Position numbers and translations under genes: made by a program
The notes under the pieces: model-generated
Databases searched by the model: none
Seen by the model: only the letters and a program-made list of their open reading frames with translations
What the model was told of the DNA's origin: nothing
Shown: in pieces, positions 26,197-35,480 of the stretch
Layout of the letters: each line of letters opens with the position of its first letter
Position numbering within the stretch: position 1 is the stretch's first letter
From: Sinomicrobium weinanense
GTDB lineage: Bacteria > Bacteroidota > Bacteroidia > Flavobacteriales > Flavobacteriaceae
DNA length: 64,000 nucleotides
NCBI RefSeq assembly: GCF_018863395.1
Contig: NZ_JAHKRR010000002.1
Location: forward strand, 1 to 64,000
Direction: 5' to 3'

Positions 26197-26230
26197 CAAA
26201 GCACCGGAAACAATATTTCACGGTGCTTTG
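26197..26230 (+). terminator. Terminator of the module 2 small-protein gene
   Basis: CAAAGCACCG (26197-26206) pairs with CGGTGCTTTG (26221-26230) and is followed by TTTATATTTT on the plus strand. It begins 22 bases after the stop codon. Confidence 0.85.
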
Positions 26231-26330
26231 TTTATATTTTGGAAATATATCAATATAAAAACAACTCCTCTTGAAAAAAGGATAGAACCAGACATCATTA
26301 CATAAAAGATGTTACAGTTAATGTTAATGC

Positions 26331-29174
26331 CTATTGAGGAACCCCGTCTTTCATTACAAACTCCATCATATATTCATTTTTCAAATATTTTTTTGCGATT
26401 TCCTGAATGTCTTCCGATGTTAGGGATTTTATAAATCGTGCTTGTTCTTTTTTATCTACAAACAATTCATTATGCCTATAGTACATAAACACATCTTTAG
26501 GTTTTACTTGTTCGGAATTAGTTCTATAACGTAACATATCATTACGCCCTAGTGTAAAATCTTGAAGGTTTACACGGTTTTCCTTAATGTCTTCTATCAA
26601 TCCTTTACTTTCTTTCCGTAACCATTCCAACTCCTGTTCTGTGCAATTTAAATAAATTATAAGATTATAGGTTTTTAAATATTTATTAAAATTTGAGTAT
26701 CCATAAAAATTATACAATGCTGCTCCTTTTTCATAACGAAAGCTATTTAATTTACGTCCTATTAACCTCCCTAAAAATGATAGCTTGATGCGTTCTTTCC
26801 AGTCTTTAATATCCTTCGCTTTACTAACAAACCTAAGCATATAATAAACCCCACTATGCATACCGCTATAAGAAGTTTTCATTTGATTTACATGAAATTC
26901 TCTATATAATGGTGTTTTTGGTAAACTAACCTGTTCTTTATTTATAGTAATACAAGTTGTTCCTGTGGTATTTTCAGGAAGATTGCCAAGGTATTTTTGA
27001 ATAAGCGGTAATACGGTTTCTTTTGAAAAATCTCCACTAATAATAAAAGTAAAGTCCGATGCATTGCCATAAAGATCACGATATATATTATAAGCTCTAT
27101 CCCTATCAGCTTGCATAGCCCCTTTAAATCTTTTGGCTCCTCCAATATCTAAAACTGTTGATTTATCATTTAAAACTTCGGCTATAGCTTCATGAAAATC
27201 TATAGATCTCGGCTCTTTATACGGATGTAAATAGTATTTATGTTCTATCCCTTTCCAATCTTCAAAATCTTTCTTATCAGGATATTGTGGTTTAGTACAA
27301 TGCAAATACACTAATTGCAACATACTTTCCATACGATCTAAAACACCGCGTATCTTAATACCGGTTTCAAAGGGATTTATATAAGTGTTTACATAAAAAT
27401 TGTTTTTAGAAATAAAATTTTGAAGTTCCTTACCACTCATATTCCCTACTCCGGCAGTCTTTACTATTAAAGGAGCATTGATAGCAGAAAAATAATCAGT
27501 CTCAGGAAAACATAAAGCTCCTTTGGTACTAAAACCCGATATCCAAATCTTATTCTGATCAAGCCCGGAGAATTTATAATTATGTAATATTACCCGAACT
27601 CCATTATTCAATATAATTTCTTCAACCCCAATTTTATTAACCCCTTTAGATGTATATTCCACTTTTTTTAAGGCCGAAACTTCTTCGGAAGATAATAGAG
27701 GCTTATCCTCCGTTGTTGTAACATATGGAGCTACCGGAATTTCCCTTGACTCTTTTATCCATCCTCGTATTTCCGATTCAGTGTAAGACAAAGCCTTGTT
27801 CCCTGTTGGAGCTATAATACCAATATCATTGGTATCGTCTAATAAATATTGCCGAGCATACGTATTGATATCTTTTAACGAAAGATTTTTTAGCCAGTGC
27901 CTTAAATCCTTATATTTATTCTCAGGCAAGGCTTCCTGATACACAAAATGGCTTTGTATTTGCCCCTTCCAATATGCTGCGTTTATTTGTTGAGGCCGTA
28001 AAACTTCAGCCTGAGCGTGTTCCCATTCCTCCTGATTAAATCCATATTGTTTAATTTGCTGAATTAACTGTATCATTTTTTGAAGTTTCTGTTGCTCCAT
28101 CTGATTATCATCAGAAACTAATATTTGATAAAATGGGAACCACGGTTTCGGAGCTACCAAAAAGGTGTCAAATAATTGCTTTTCCTGTAATCTCCTATCA
28201 ATCATTGTTTTAATTACAGACCACATCAATTTTCTATAAAGTCCCTTTTTAGTGTTTCGAAAAGTCAATGTTTCTTTATCTCTATACAACAAGAATAAGT
28301 TTACTGATTGATCTTCTATACTTTTCCTTGCTTGTTTGCGTTCCAGAGCTACAAACCGGTCCGGGCTTCGCAGGTAACCCCACTGACAATCAGTATCAAT
28401 GGGCGAATCCGATTTTGGTATTGGGATATCCGAAAAACGTTCTTTTATACGCTTTTCTATAGCCTCCATATTATTAATATCACCTGCTATTACCAAACCC
28501 ATACGTTCCGGACGGTACCATGTTTTATAAAACTGAATAAGCGATTGAGGAGAAATATCCCTAAGGTGTTTTATATGACCGGAATAGGGATAAGGTTTAC
28601 AAGGAAACAATCTGGCTAACAATTCCGTTCGCAGGGAAAACTCTTCTAAATTATCCCCATTTTTGAATAAAGCCTCTTGTTCAACAACTCCTTTCTCTAT
28701 ATTTACGGCATCTTTAGTTAACTCTAAATTGGCAATATCCCTAAACCACAAAAGTCCAACATCTAAGGTATCTGTATCCATAAGACTTGAAGGTATACTA
28801 AAGCTATAATAGGTACCTTTGTCGCCTGTACGCCCACCAATCCTAATCCCCAAAGGATTTAATCTTTTTCTTAAATTAACCGGAAAATGTTTGGCCGTAG
28901 TAAAAGCAAGGTGTTCAATAGTATGCGAAAATTCAAATTGATTATTCGCTTCATTATTGTATCCTACTTTTACAAGTAAATCTATAAGTACGTCTTGAGA
29001 ATCAGGAATATGCTTAATGTAATAGGTAAAACCATTAGGTAAATGTCCATAGCGAATGCTTGGATCTAAAGGTACCGAATCCTGTAATGACATCATTGGA
29101 TATGAAAATAGAACAGGTATGCATAACAGGTTGATGAGGGCTACCAGGATAGTCCGCTTTATAATGTAATTCAT
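26331..29174 (-). CDS. Two-domain M16 zinc peptidase, module 2
   Basis: About 947 residues from the ATG at 29174 (MNYIIKRTILVALINLLC, a Sec-type signal; the lipobox is not convincing, unlike module 1). Zinc motif HTIEH is at about 84-88, with the third ligand in NIEKGVVEQE 72 residues later, five fewer than in module 1. The opening PLDPSIRYGHLPNGFTYYIK is nearly the same in both copies. The second half-domain (FTFIISGDFSKETVLPLIQKYLGNLP) lacks zinc ligands, as usual. Probably cleaves short peptides in the periplasm or at the outer membrane. It faces the small-protein gene across the terminator. Confidence 0.9.
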   Translation of the reverse strand: MNYIIKRTILVALINLLCIPVLFSYPMMSLQDSVPLDPSIRYGHLPNGFTYYIKHIPDSQDVLIDLLVKVGYNNEANNQFEFSHTIEHLAFTTAKHFPVNLRKRLNPLGIRIGGRTGDKGTYYSFSIPSSLMDTDTLDVGLLWFRDIANLELTKDAVNIEKGVVEQEALFKNGDNLEEFSLRTELLARLFPCKPYPYSGHIKHLRDISPQSLIQFYKTWYRPERMGLVIAGDINNMEAIEKRIKERFSDIPIPKSDSPIDTDCQWGYLRSPDRFVALERKQARKSIEDQSVNLFLLYRDKETLTFRNTKKGLYRKLMWSVIKTMIDRRLQEKQLFDTFLVAPKPWFPFYQILVSDDNQMEQQKLQKMIQLIQQIKQYGFNQEEWEHAQAEVLRPQQINAAYWKGQIQSHFVYQEALPENKYKDLRHWLKNLSLKDINTYARQYLLDDTNDIGIIAPTGNKALSYTESEIRGWIKESREIPVAPYVTTTEDKPLLSSEEVSALKKVEYTSKGVNKIGVEEIILNNGVRVILHNYKFSGLDQNKIWISGFSTKGALCFPETDYFSAINAPLIVKTAGVGNMSGKELQNFISKNNFYVNTYINPFETGIKIRGVLDRMESMLQLVYLHCTKPQYPDKKDFEDWKGIEHKYYLHPYKEPRSIDFHEAIAEVLNDKSTVLDIGGAKRFKGAMQADRDRAYNIYRDLYGNASDFTFIISGDFSKETVLPLIQKYLGNLPENTTGTTCITINKEQVSLPKTPLYREFHVNQMKTSYSGMHSGVYYMLRFVSKAKDIKDWKERIKLSFLGRLIGRKLNSFRYEKGAALYNFYGYSNFNKYLKTYNLIIYLNCTEQELEWLRKESKGLIEDIKENRVNLQDFTLGRNDMLRYRTNSEQVKPKDVFMYYRHNELFVDKKEQARFIKSLTSEDIQEIAKKYLKNEYMMEFVMKDGVPQ

Positions 29175-29216
29175 TTTACAAATTTTAAATGATTGCAATA
29201 ATTTAAGAGCTATGGA

Positions 29217-30659
29217 TTAATAGCCTTCGTTTTGAGTCAGGTTTGGGTTTTTGATACGTTCTTCTTCAGGTATGGGAAACCAGGTATCTGTACGCTGCCA
29301 TAAAGGTTTTATAGAGGATAGCACTTCAGAGGCTTTTTCGGTACGCTTTAGGTCCAGCCAACGATGCCCCCATTCGGCAAACAATTCCTTTTTTCTTTCT
29401 TCCATAATCACTTTCAGCAATGCTTCCTGGCCTATCCCCGGATCTATATCAGATAATAAGGCAATCCCGGCCCTTTGGCGCAATTTATCTATATCGGCAA
29501 TCGCTTCAGAAAATTTGTTCTGGCGGGCACGGGCTTCTGCCCGTATCAGGTATTGTTCAGCCAATCGTAACACCATAGAATATTCGGGAATGTCCAGGCC
29601 AGAAGGAACACGATATTTATACTTATTGGCATAATAATTAGCAACTTCTCCATTCCGATCTAATTCCTGGCCTATCCAATCCGTAAATCGTTTGTCTTCT
29701 GCATCTATCGTATTGATAAAACTATCTGCTAATTTTATGTCACCCAATATTATAATACCGGGTATAAAAGGAAACCGAATAAAAGCCATCGCTTCATTGG
29801 TTACTCGTTGCGCCTTTTCTCCTTCAGGAGATATTTGCCATATAGCTTCTTTATTATTGGCAAAAAAAACCCGGTTCAGATCTTCTAAAATCTCATAAGT
29901 ACCTGTTTGCGCTATGACCCGGCTACTTAATTCTTCCGCTTTGGACCAATTGCCGCGATAAAGGTATACTCGTGCACGAAGGGCCAAAACAACATACAGG
30001 TTAATATGAGTACGTTCCCCTTCTTCATAATCTTTTACATTATCTAAAAGGACGATTGCTTCATCCAGATCAGTTGCTATTTGTTCCCATATTTCTTCTG
30101 AGGAATTTCGTGAAGCCAGGGCATTATTACTGTAATCCGTTGTTAACAATAAAGGGGCATCTTTATACAAGTTTGTTAAGTAGAAGTAACAAAATGCACG
30201 TATAAACAAAGCCTGTCCCATTAACTGATTTTTTATACTATCCGTAACACCTGTTGAACCAGACAATCCTTCTAATACACTATTTGCCAAATAAATGATA
30301 TTATATGCACTACTCCATAATGACAAATTTGCACCGGCATCAGGAGAATCTATCGTGGAAATTTCATTTTGCCAAAAAGGGCCTAATGTTGTATGTGTGG
30401 AACGTATCGGTTCAATGATATCTGCGGACATCCCTCCTAACACCGTGACCGAATTTTGCCACCCATTTGAAAATTGAGCCTTCATTAGTTGATTATAAAT
30501 TCCAGTTACAGCAGCGATTGCGGTTTCATCGTTCGCAAAAACATTTTCACTGACAATCTGAAAATTGGGCGTATTTATATCCACAAAATCCTCGCAGGAT
30601 ATCGTTGTTAAAAAAACAGTGATACTCACCATCCTTATAAAATATCTTTTCCAATACAT
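29217..30659 (-). CDS. RagB/SusD-family lipoprotein, module 2
   Basis: A 480-residue lipoprotein with lipobox TTISC (Cys22). It shares with its module 1 paralogue the segments SLWSSAYNIIYLANSVLEG, FIRAFCYFYLTNLYKDAPLL, EYSMVLRLAEQYLIRAEARAR, EWGHRWLDLKRTEKASEVL and the tail NPNLTQNEGY. The surface-exposed parts in the middle differ more, as expected if ligands differ. It is the lid of the SusC channel encoded 10 bases upstream in the same operon. Confidence 0.92.
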   Translation of the reverse strand: MYWKRYFIRMVSITVFLTTISCEDFVDINTPNFQIVSENVFANDETAIAAVTGIYNQLMKAQFSNGWQNSVTVLGGMSADIIEPIRSTHTTLGPFWQNEISTIDSPDAGANLSLWSSAYNIIYLANSVLEGLSGSTGVTDSIKNQLMGQALFIRAFCYFYLTNLYKDAPLLLTTDYSNNALASRNSSEEIWEQIATDLDEAIVLLDNVKDYEEGERTHINLYVVLALRARVYLYRGNWSKAEELSSRVIAQTGTYEILEDLNRVFFANNKEAIWQISPEGEKAQRVTNEAMAFIRFPFIPGIIILGDIKLADSFINTIDAEDKRFTDWIGQELDRNGEVANYYANKYKYRVPSGLDIPEYSMVLRLAEQYLIRAEARARQNKFSEAIADIDKLRQRAGIALLSDIDPGIGQEALLKVIMEERKKELFAEWGHRWLDLKRTEKASEVLSSIKPLWQRTDTWFPIPEEERIKNPNLTQNEGY

Positions 30660-30669
30660 AGTTAAAAAT

Positions 30670-33600
30670 TTATAATTGAAGTTGTAGTCCTGCGGTTACA
30701 GTTTGTAATGCAGGTAATGACGAACCTCCGCTGATTAATTCTAAATTTAGCCCGGAGTAGGAAGTGATTGTAAAAAGATTTTGGGCAGCACAAAAGATTC
30801 TAAGTTTTTTTATACCAATTGTATTTAATACCTCCGAAGGAAGATCATATCCAAATGAAACGGTTTTTAATCGAAGGAAAGAGGCATCAACTATACCTCT
30901 TTCACTTAGTAAAGCAAGAGTATATGCCGTTTTGGTCGCAGGAGAATTTTCAATATATAAATCCCCACTTTTCCATGCTTTATAGTCCTCCAAAGGACGG
31001 TTATAGGGATTTCCAGGTGGTTGTGAAAAAATAAAAGGTTTTACGGCTGTTTGTTTGGCAAAATCCCATAGAAAACTTAATCGTACTCCTTTATAAGAAA
31101 AATTATTGGTGATCCCGCCATAATATTGCCTTCCTATATCTTTGATAACCACACGATCTTGGTAATCATAGCTGCCGTCCTCGTTAACATCCAATACCTG
31201 GTATAGTCCTGTTTCAGGGTCAATGCCATTATATTGATACCTTAACAGGATATTTAACGGATGCCCTACCCTATATCTATTAGCATAAGAAGTTTGGTCG
31301 ATATTAGGGAAATTCACCAGTTTATTCTTTGGAAAACTGATGTTAAAAAATGTTTGCCATTTAAAATTTTTGGATTTGATATTCAGGGTAGACAATTCCA
31401 ATTCCCAACCTGTGTTCTCCACCGTTGCAGGTAAATTAGCCTGTACCGAGGTAAACCCGGTAATAGCTGCTAGTGGATATCCCACCAGTTGATTGGAAGA
31501 TCGATTTCGGTACCAGCTTACTCCAAGATTAATCCGGTCTTGTAGGAATCCAACTTCCATAGCGGCTTCCAGCTTTTTGTTTTCCTCCCAAGCAAAATCC
31601 GGGTTGAATAGCTGTGTAGGATATAAACCATTAGGACCGGGTGTTGCCTCATATGCATCTAAATACTGGTAATCCCCGATCTGGTCACTACCCGTAACAC
31701 CATAACTCCCCCGGAATTTTCCAAAACTCAAAAAAGGAAGATTTTTTTTCACGAAGGGTTCCTCGCTAAATATCCATGCTGCTCCAACAGCCCAAAAATT
31801 GGCAAAACGGTTATTGGGGCCAAAACGGGAGGAACCGTCCCGCCGTCCTGTAAAGTTGATGAAGTATTTTTGCTGCCAATTATAGCCTAACCGGCCATAA
31901 AGTGCACTGTATTTGTAGTGTATATTACGACCATCTCCAAACGACCTGTATAATTCGGCCGCCGGTATATATCCTAACAATATTTCCGATACAAATCCTT
32001 CTCCCCATACTCCAAATCCATCACTTTCATTTTTCTGAAAAGTGGTTCCTACCAAAGCGTCTATGGCTCCCTTTCCAATAGTTGAATGATAGTTCAGTTG
32101 TGGTTCAATAATCCATGAGAGTCGCTTTTGATAGTTTTGCGTTGCTACATGTTCAATATCCTCCCGTTCCCAAGGTGCTGCTGTAGTATTGGGTATTTTC
32201 CCCTTACTTTCCCTGACGGTATAGGTATATCCCATATTGGTTTTAAAATTTAACCCTGAAAACAGTTCATAGGATAATCCGAGGTTTGCCACCAGGTTAT
32301 TTACTTGTCCCACAGTAATACTATTTTGTTCCGCTAATGGGTTATCATCCACCCGGGAATATCCCCATTCCTCCCAATGCAAAGAACCATCTTCATTATA
32401 CAAGCGAGGGGCGTTTGGAGGCAGTTGATATGCTCTACGTACTAAATCACGTACCCCTGAGGCTTCACTTTTATCCACGCCATAGTTAACGGAAAGATCA
32501 ATTCTCAACTTTTTATTCTCTGAGGTATGATTAAGGTTTACCGCTGCTGTGACTTTATGGTAGTTATTGTCCAAAGGGAATATTGTCCCTTGTTTATGAT
32601 AAGAACCGCCTAAACGAAAAGAAGTGGTAGCATTTCCTCCTGATGCTGCAAGATTTATGTCCGTCACAGAAGATGATCCTCCTAATAATTTTTCTGGCCA
32701 ATCGGTATACCGATTGGTATCCCAAAGTAACAGATCCCATGCATCTTCCTGATTAGGTTCAAGTCCTGCATTAGCATACGCAGCTTTCCGCATACTAATA
32801 TACTGTTCTGTATTGAGGATCTTCATCTTTCTACCTACCTGTGCAAAACCGTTATACCACCTGGCCTGAACTTCTGTTTTTCTATTGTACCCGGCTCCCT
32901 TTTTAGTGGTAATCAATACTACTCCGTTAGCTCCGCGTGAACCATATATGGCAGTAGCATCCGCATCTTTTAAGACCTCTATGCTTTCAATATTGGATAA
33001 ATTCAACGTGCTTAGAGGGTCCCAATCATTTAAAAACAAATTTTCAGTATCAATGGGTGCGGAGTTTATAGGTACACCATCTATGATGTATAAAGGATAA
33101 TTTCCTTCGTCCCTCAAACTGTTTCGACCTCTTATTCTTATAATAGGAGCATTCCCCGGTACGCCACTTTGCTGTTGGATTTCAACTCCTGCCATACGGC
33201 CTTGCAATGCTTCAATAGGGCTTACAATAGGTTGCAGTTCTATTTCTTCTGAAGTTACCTTAGCTATATTCCCTGTTCGCTCCCGCTCCTTTACGGTATA
33301 GTAACCGGCATTTACCTCTGCTCCTTTTAAGGTCATTACATCCTCTTCCATCTGCACTTCGACAGGTTCCCGGTTAAGAAGAGGTATCTCCACGGTCTTA
33401 TACCCCAAATAAGAAAAGATGAGAACATCTTTGGGAGATACCTTTATACTGAAACTACCGTCTATATCGGCCAGGGTGCCACGCCGTGTGCTTTTTACAA
33501 TAATATTGGCTCCGGCTAGGGGCTCACCATTGGTATCGGTTACCGTACCGGAAACCACAAAATATTGTTGACTATCCCCTGTAGATTTAGGAGCAGGTGG

Positions 33601-33987
33601 GGCATCCTGCTCCTTGGGGGCCTTAATTCTTGGTGTTAGAATAATGTTTTTATCTGCAATCTCATAAAACACCCCGGTGTCTTTAAACAAGGTGTCCAGG
33701 ATCGTTTCTATACCCTTTCTACGTACCCTTATAGTTACTTTACGCGACAGGTCTACCGCGGTTTCCTTATAGTGAAACCGAAAATCCGTTGTCCGTTCCA
33801 CCTCGTCTAAAACCTTTTGCAGAGTTGCCTCCTTCATATCGAGGGATATCTTGGTGTTTTGCGCATACCCGCTATGGGCATGGATCTGAAACAGGACGAC
33901 CAGAAAAAAGAGTAATGAGAGTTTCATCTTCAGGTCTAATTTTGGGAAAAGGGCAAGCCACTTTCCCTGGTTGGAAATAATTTTCAT
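30670..33987 (-). CDS. SusC/RagA TonB-dependent transporter with STN domain, module 2
   Basis: A 1105-residue protein with the same plan as module 1: signal FFLVVLFQIHAHSGYAQ, STN domain (ISLDMKEATLQKVLDEVERT), carboxypeptidase-like domain (VSGTVTDTNGEPLAGANIIV), plug (ALQGRMAGVEIQQQSGVPG, PLYIIDGVPI), SIEVLKDADATAIYGSRGANG and the barrel. The STN domain links it to the FecR/ECF pair upstream. Compared with module 1, long barrel stretches such as GSSRFGPNNRFANFWAVGAA are nearly identical while loop regions vary, pointing to an old duplication followed by change of ligand. Confidence 0.93.
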   Translation of the reverse strand: MKIISNQGKWLALFPKLDLKMKLSLLFFLVVLFQIHAHSGYAQNTKISLDMKEATLQKVLDEVERTTDFRFHYKETAVDLSRKVTIRVRRKGIETILDTLFKDTGVFYEIADKNIILTPRIKAPKEQDAPPAPKSTGDSQQYFVVSGTVTDTNGEPLAGANIIVKSTRRGTLADIDGSFSIKVSPKDVLIFSYLGYKTVEIPLLNREPVEVQMEEDVMTLKGAEVNAGYYTVKERERTGNIAKVTSEEIELQPIVSPIEALQGRMAGVEIQQQSGVPGNAPIIRIRGRNSLRDEGNYPLYIIDGVPINSAPIDTENLFLNDWDPLSTLNLSNIESIEVLKDADATAIYGSRGANGVVLITTKKGAGYNRKTEVQARWYNGFAQVGRKMKILNTEQYISMRKAAYANAGLEPNQEDAWDLLLWDTNRYTDWPEKLLGGSSSVTDINLAASGGNATTSFRLGGSYHKQGTIFPLDNNYHKVTAAVNLNHTSENKKLRIDLSVNYGVDKSEASGVRDLVRRAYQLPPNAPRLYNEDGSLHWEEWGYSRVDDNPLAEQNSITVGQVNNLVANLGLSYELFSGLNFKTNMGYTYTVRESKGKIPNTTAAPWEREDIEHVATQNYQKRLSWIIEPQLNYHSTIGKGAIDALVGTTFQKNESDGFGVWGEGFVSEILLGYIPAAELYRSFGDGRNIHYKYSALYGRLGYNWQQKYFINFTGRRDGSSRFGPNNRFANFWAVGAAWIFSEEPFVKKNLPFLSFGKFRGSYGVTGSDQIGDYQYLDAYEATPGPNGLYPTQLFNPDFAWEENKKLEAAMEVGFLQDRINLGVSWYRNRSSNQLVGYPLAAITGFTSVQANLPATVENTGWELELSTLNIKSKNFKWQTFFNISFPKNKLVNFPNIDQTSYANRYRVGHPLNILLRYQYNGIDPETGLYQVLDVNEDGSYDYQDRVVIKDIGRQYYGGITNNFSYKGVRLSFLWDFAKQTAVKPFIFSQPPGNPYNRPLEDYKAWKSGDLYIENSPATKTAYTLALLSERGIVDASFLRLKTVSFGYDLPSEVLNTIGIKKLRIFCAAQNLFTITSYSGLNLELISGGSSLPALQTVTAGLQLQL

Positions 33988-34036
33988 AATTTAGTATTCG
34001 ATTTAGTTACTTGACAGAATTAAATCACAGCTTTTA

Positions 34037-34062
34037 TCGGAGGGTGCTCTAACACCCTCCGA
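34037..34062. repeat. Hairpin in the FecR-SusC gap, module 2
   Basis: Perfect 10-base arms TCGGAGGGTG and CACCCTCCGA flank a 6-base loop; GCTTTTT follows on the plus strand. It is the counterpart of the hairpin at 21341-21362. Confidence 0.5.
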
Positions 34063-34184
34063 TGCTTTTTGCCCGGAGCCATTCCCACTTCAGGTACTAA
34101 ATACCCGGGCAGCAATTCGTGGATTACTGCTTCATACAGCTATTTTTATGGTTAAACGCTTTTGCTCCCCCTTGACCGACAGGG

Positions 34185-35387
34185 TTAATTTGGGGGTGTA
34201 ATGATTACGGTATTTCCGTCCATCCGGTAATTAAAGGGTTGCAACTTTTTAAGAATGTTTAATACAAGCTCCAATGGGGCTCCTTGGGTAAATGAAGAAG
34301 TTAAGTGTTCAGTATTGATCTTGGGGTAAGAGTTATCGATTGTTATATTATAGTGGCGTTCCAGTTTTTTTAGGATCAGGTCAAAGCGGTCATTTAAGAA
34401 ATAGAGTTCTCCGGCAGTCCAGGCCGTATACTTACGAATATTCACTTTCTCTACATCAATCCTGCCGTTTTCAAAGGTTGCCTTTTGTCCTGGTACGATC
34501 TTCAATGGTTCATTTTGTACAATGGAATCTTCCGTTCCATACACTCCTACACTACCTTCTACCAGAACCGTATAGGTGTTCTGCTCATTTTTATAACTGG
34601 TTACATTAAACCGGGTGCCATATACCCGGGTATTCATTTTTTCTGTAACCACGGTAAAAGGCCTTTCTTTGTCCTTTTCCACCTCAAAAAAGGCCTCCCC
34701 ATCCAGATAGACATCCCTGGGCTTTCCCGGAAGGAACTGCACGGGATAACGCAACTTAGAGCCGGCATTTAAAGTAATATGAGAACCATCGGCAAGTACT
34801 AATCCAAATTTTTTACCATAAGGTACAGTTAAAGTATTATAGACCGGCTCTGTTGCGTTTTGTTGTGTTTTGCTATAAACAAGTAAATCCTTATCCTGGT
34901 TTCCCAAGGCTTGGCCATTCCCTGTGGTGATCACCTTACTCGTAGTTTCATCGATGACCTGCTCAGTTCCATCTTGTAATTGCAGTGTGATTTGTGGCGG
35001 TTGGGATGCAGTCTCTTTATCCAACAGCCCCATGTTGTTTATAAAAAAGAGACTCATTCCCAAAATACAAACCGCCACTATAGTCGTTAAAACCCTTTTT
35101 CGTTCATGCCATTTTTTTAATGGTGTATTGCCGCTTCTGCCCGGACCTGACTGTATTTCATTTTGAACTTTTCCCCAGATCTCCTCAGGTAGCCTGCCAA
35201 AAGAACTTTTTTCAGACAGTTGCATCACTATACGCCTTGCAGCCTTGACATCTTCCCTTTTATGAGGAAAATTGGCCAGGAAGGTTTCCCAGAAACGGCA
35301 GTTCTCAGCATTTGGATGATATACCCATTGTATAAAGTACTCATCTGCTGCAAAATCCATCTTATTATAAGTGGTATACTTCATCAT
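34185..35387 (-). CDS. FecR-family anti-sigma factor, module 2
   Basis: A 400-residue protein with an N-terminal cytoplasmic part, a membrane helix at about 99-117, a FecR domain (LTVPYGKKFGLVLADGSHITLNAGSKLRYP, VYLDGEAFFEVEKD, GTRFNVTSYKNEQ) and a C-terminal DUF4974 (LELVLNILKKLQPFNY). It shares long segments with the module 1 FecR. It would gate the sigma factor encoded upstream and receive the signal from the STN domain of the downstream SusC. Two adjacent ATGs make the exact start uncertain by one codon. Confidence 0.92.
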   Translation of the reverse strand: MMKYTTYNKMDFAADEYFIQWVYHPNAENCRFWETFLANFPHKREDVKAARRIVMQLSEKSSFGRLPEEIWGKVQNEIQSGPGRSGNTPLKKWHERKRVLTTIVAVCILGMSLFFINNMGLLDKETASQPPQITLQLQDGTEQVIDETTSKVITTGNGQALGNQDKDLLVYSKTQQNATEPVYNTLTVPYGKKFGLVLADGSHITLNAGSKLRYPVQFLPGKPRDVYLDGEAFFEVEKDKERPFTVVTEKMNTRVYGTRFNVTSYKNEQNTYTVLVEGSVGVYGTEDSIVQNEPLKIVPGQKATFENGRIDVEKVNIRKYTAWTAGELYFLNDRFDLILKKLERHYNITIDNSYPKINTEHLTSSFTQGAPLELVLNILKKLQPFNYRMDGNTVIITPPN

Positions 35388-35480
35388 ATAAAACCGTGTA
35401 ATAATAAAGGCTTCTATAGTGTAGTGCAGAAAAAAGGGGTTCTTGTTTAAAAAAAATGGCTCTTTTTTTATACAACCATT

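Noticed and set aside
18004-33987. Glycan-utilisation locus (PUL)
   Set aside because: SusCD pairs are present, but there is no glycoside hydrolase, lyase, sulfatase or hybrid two-component gene; the neighbours are peptidases.
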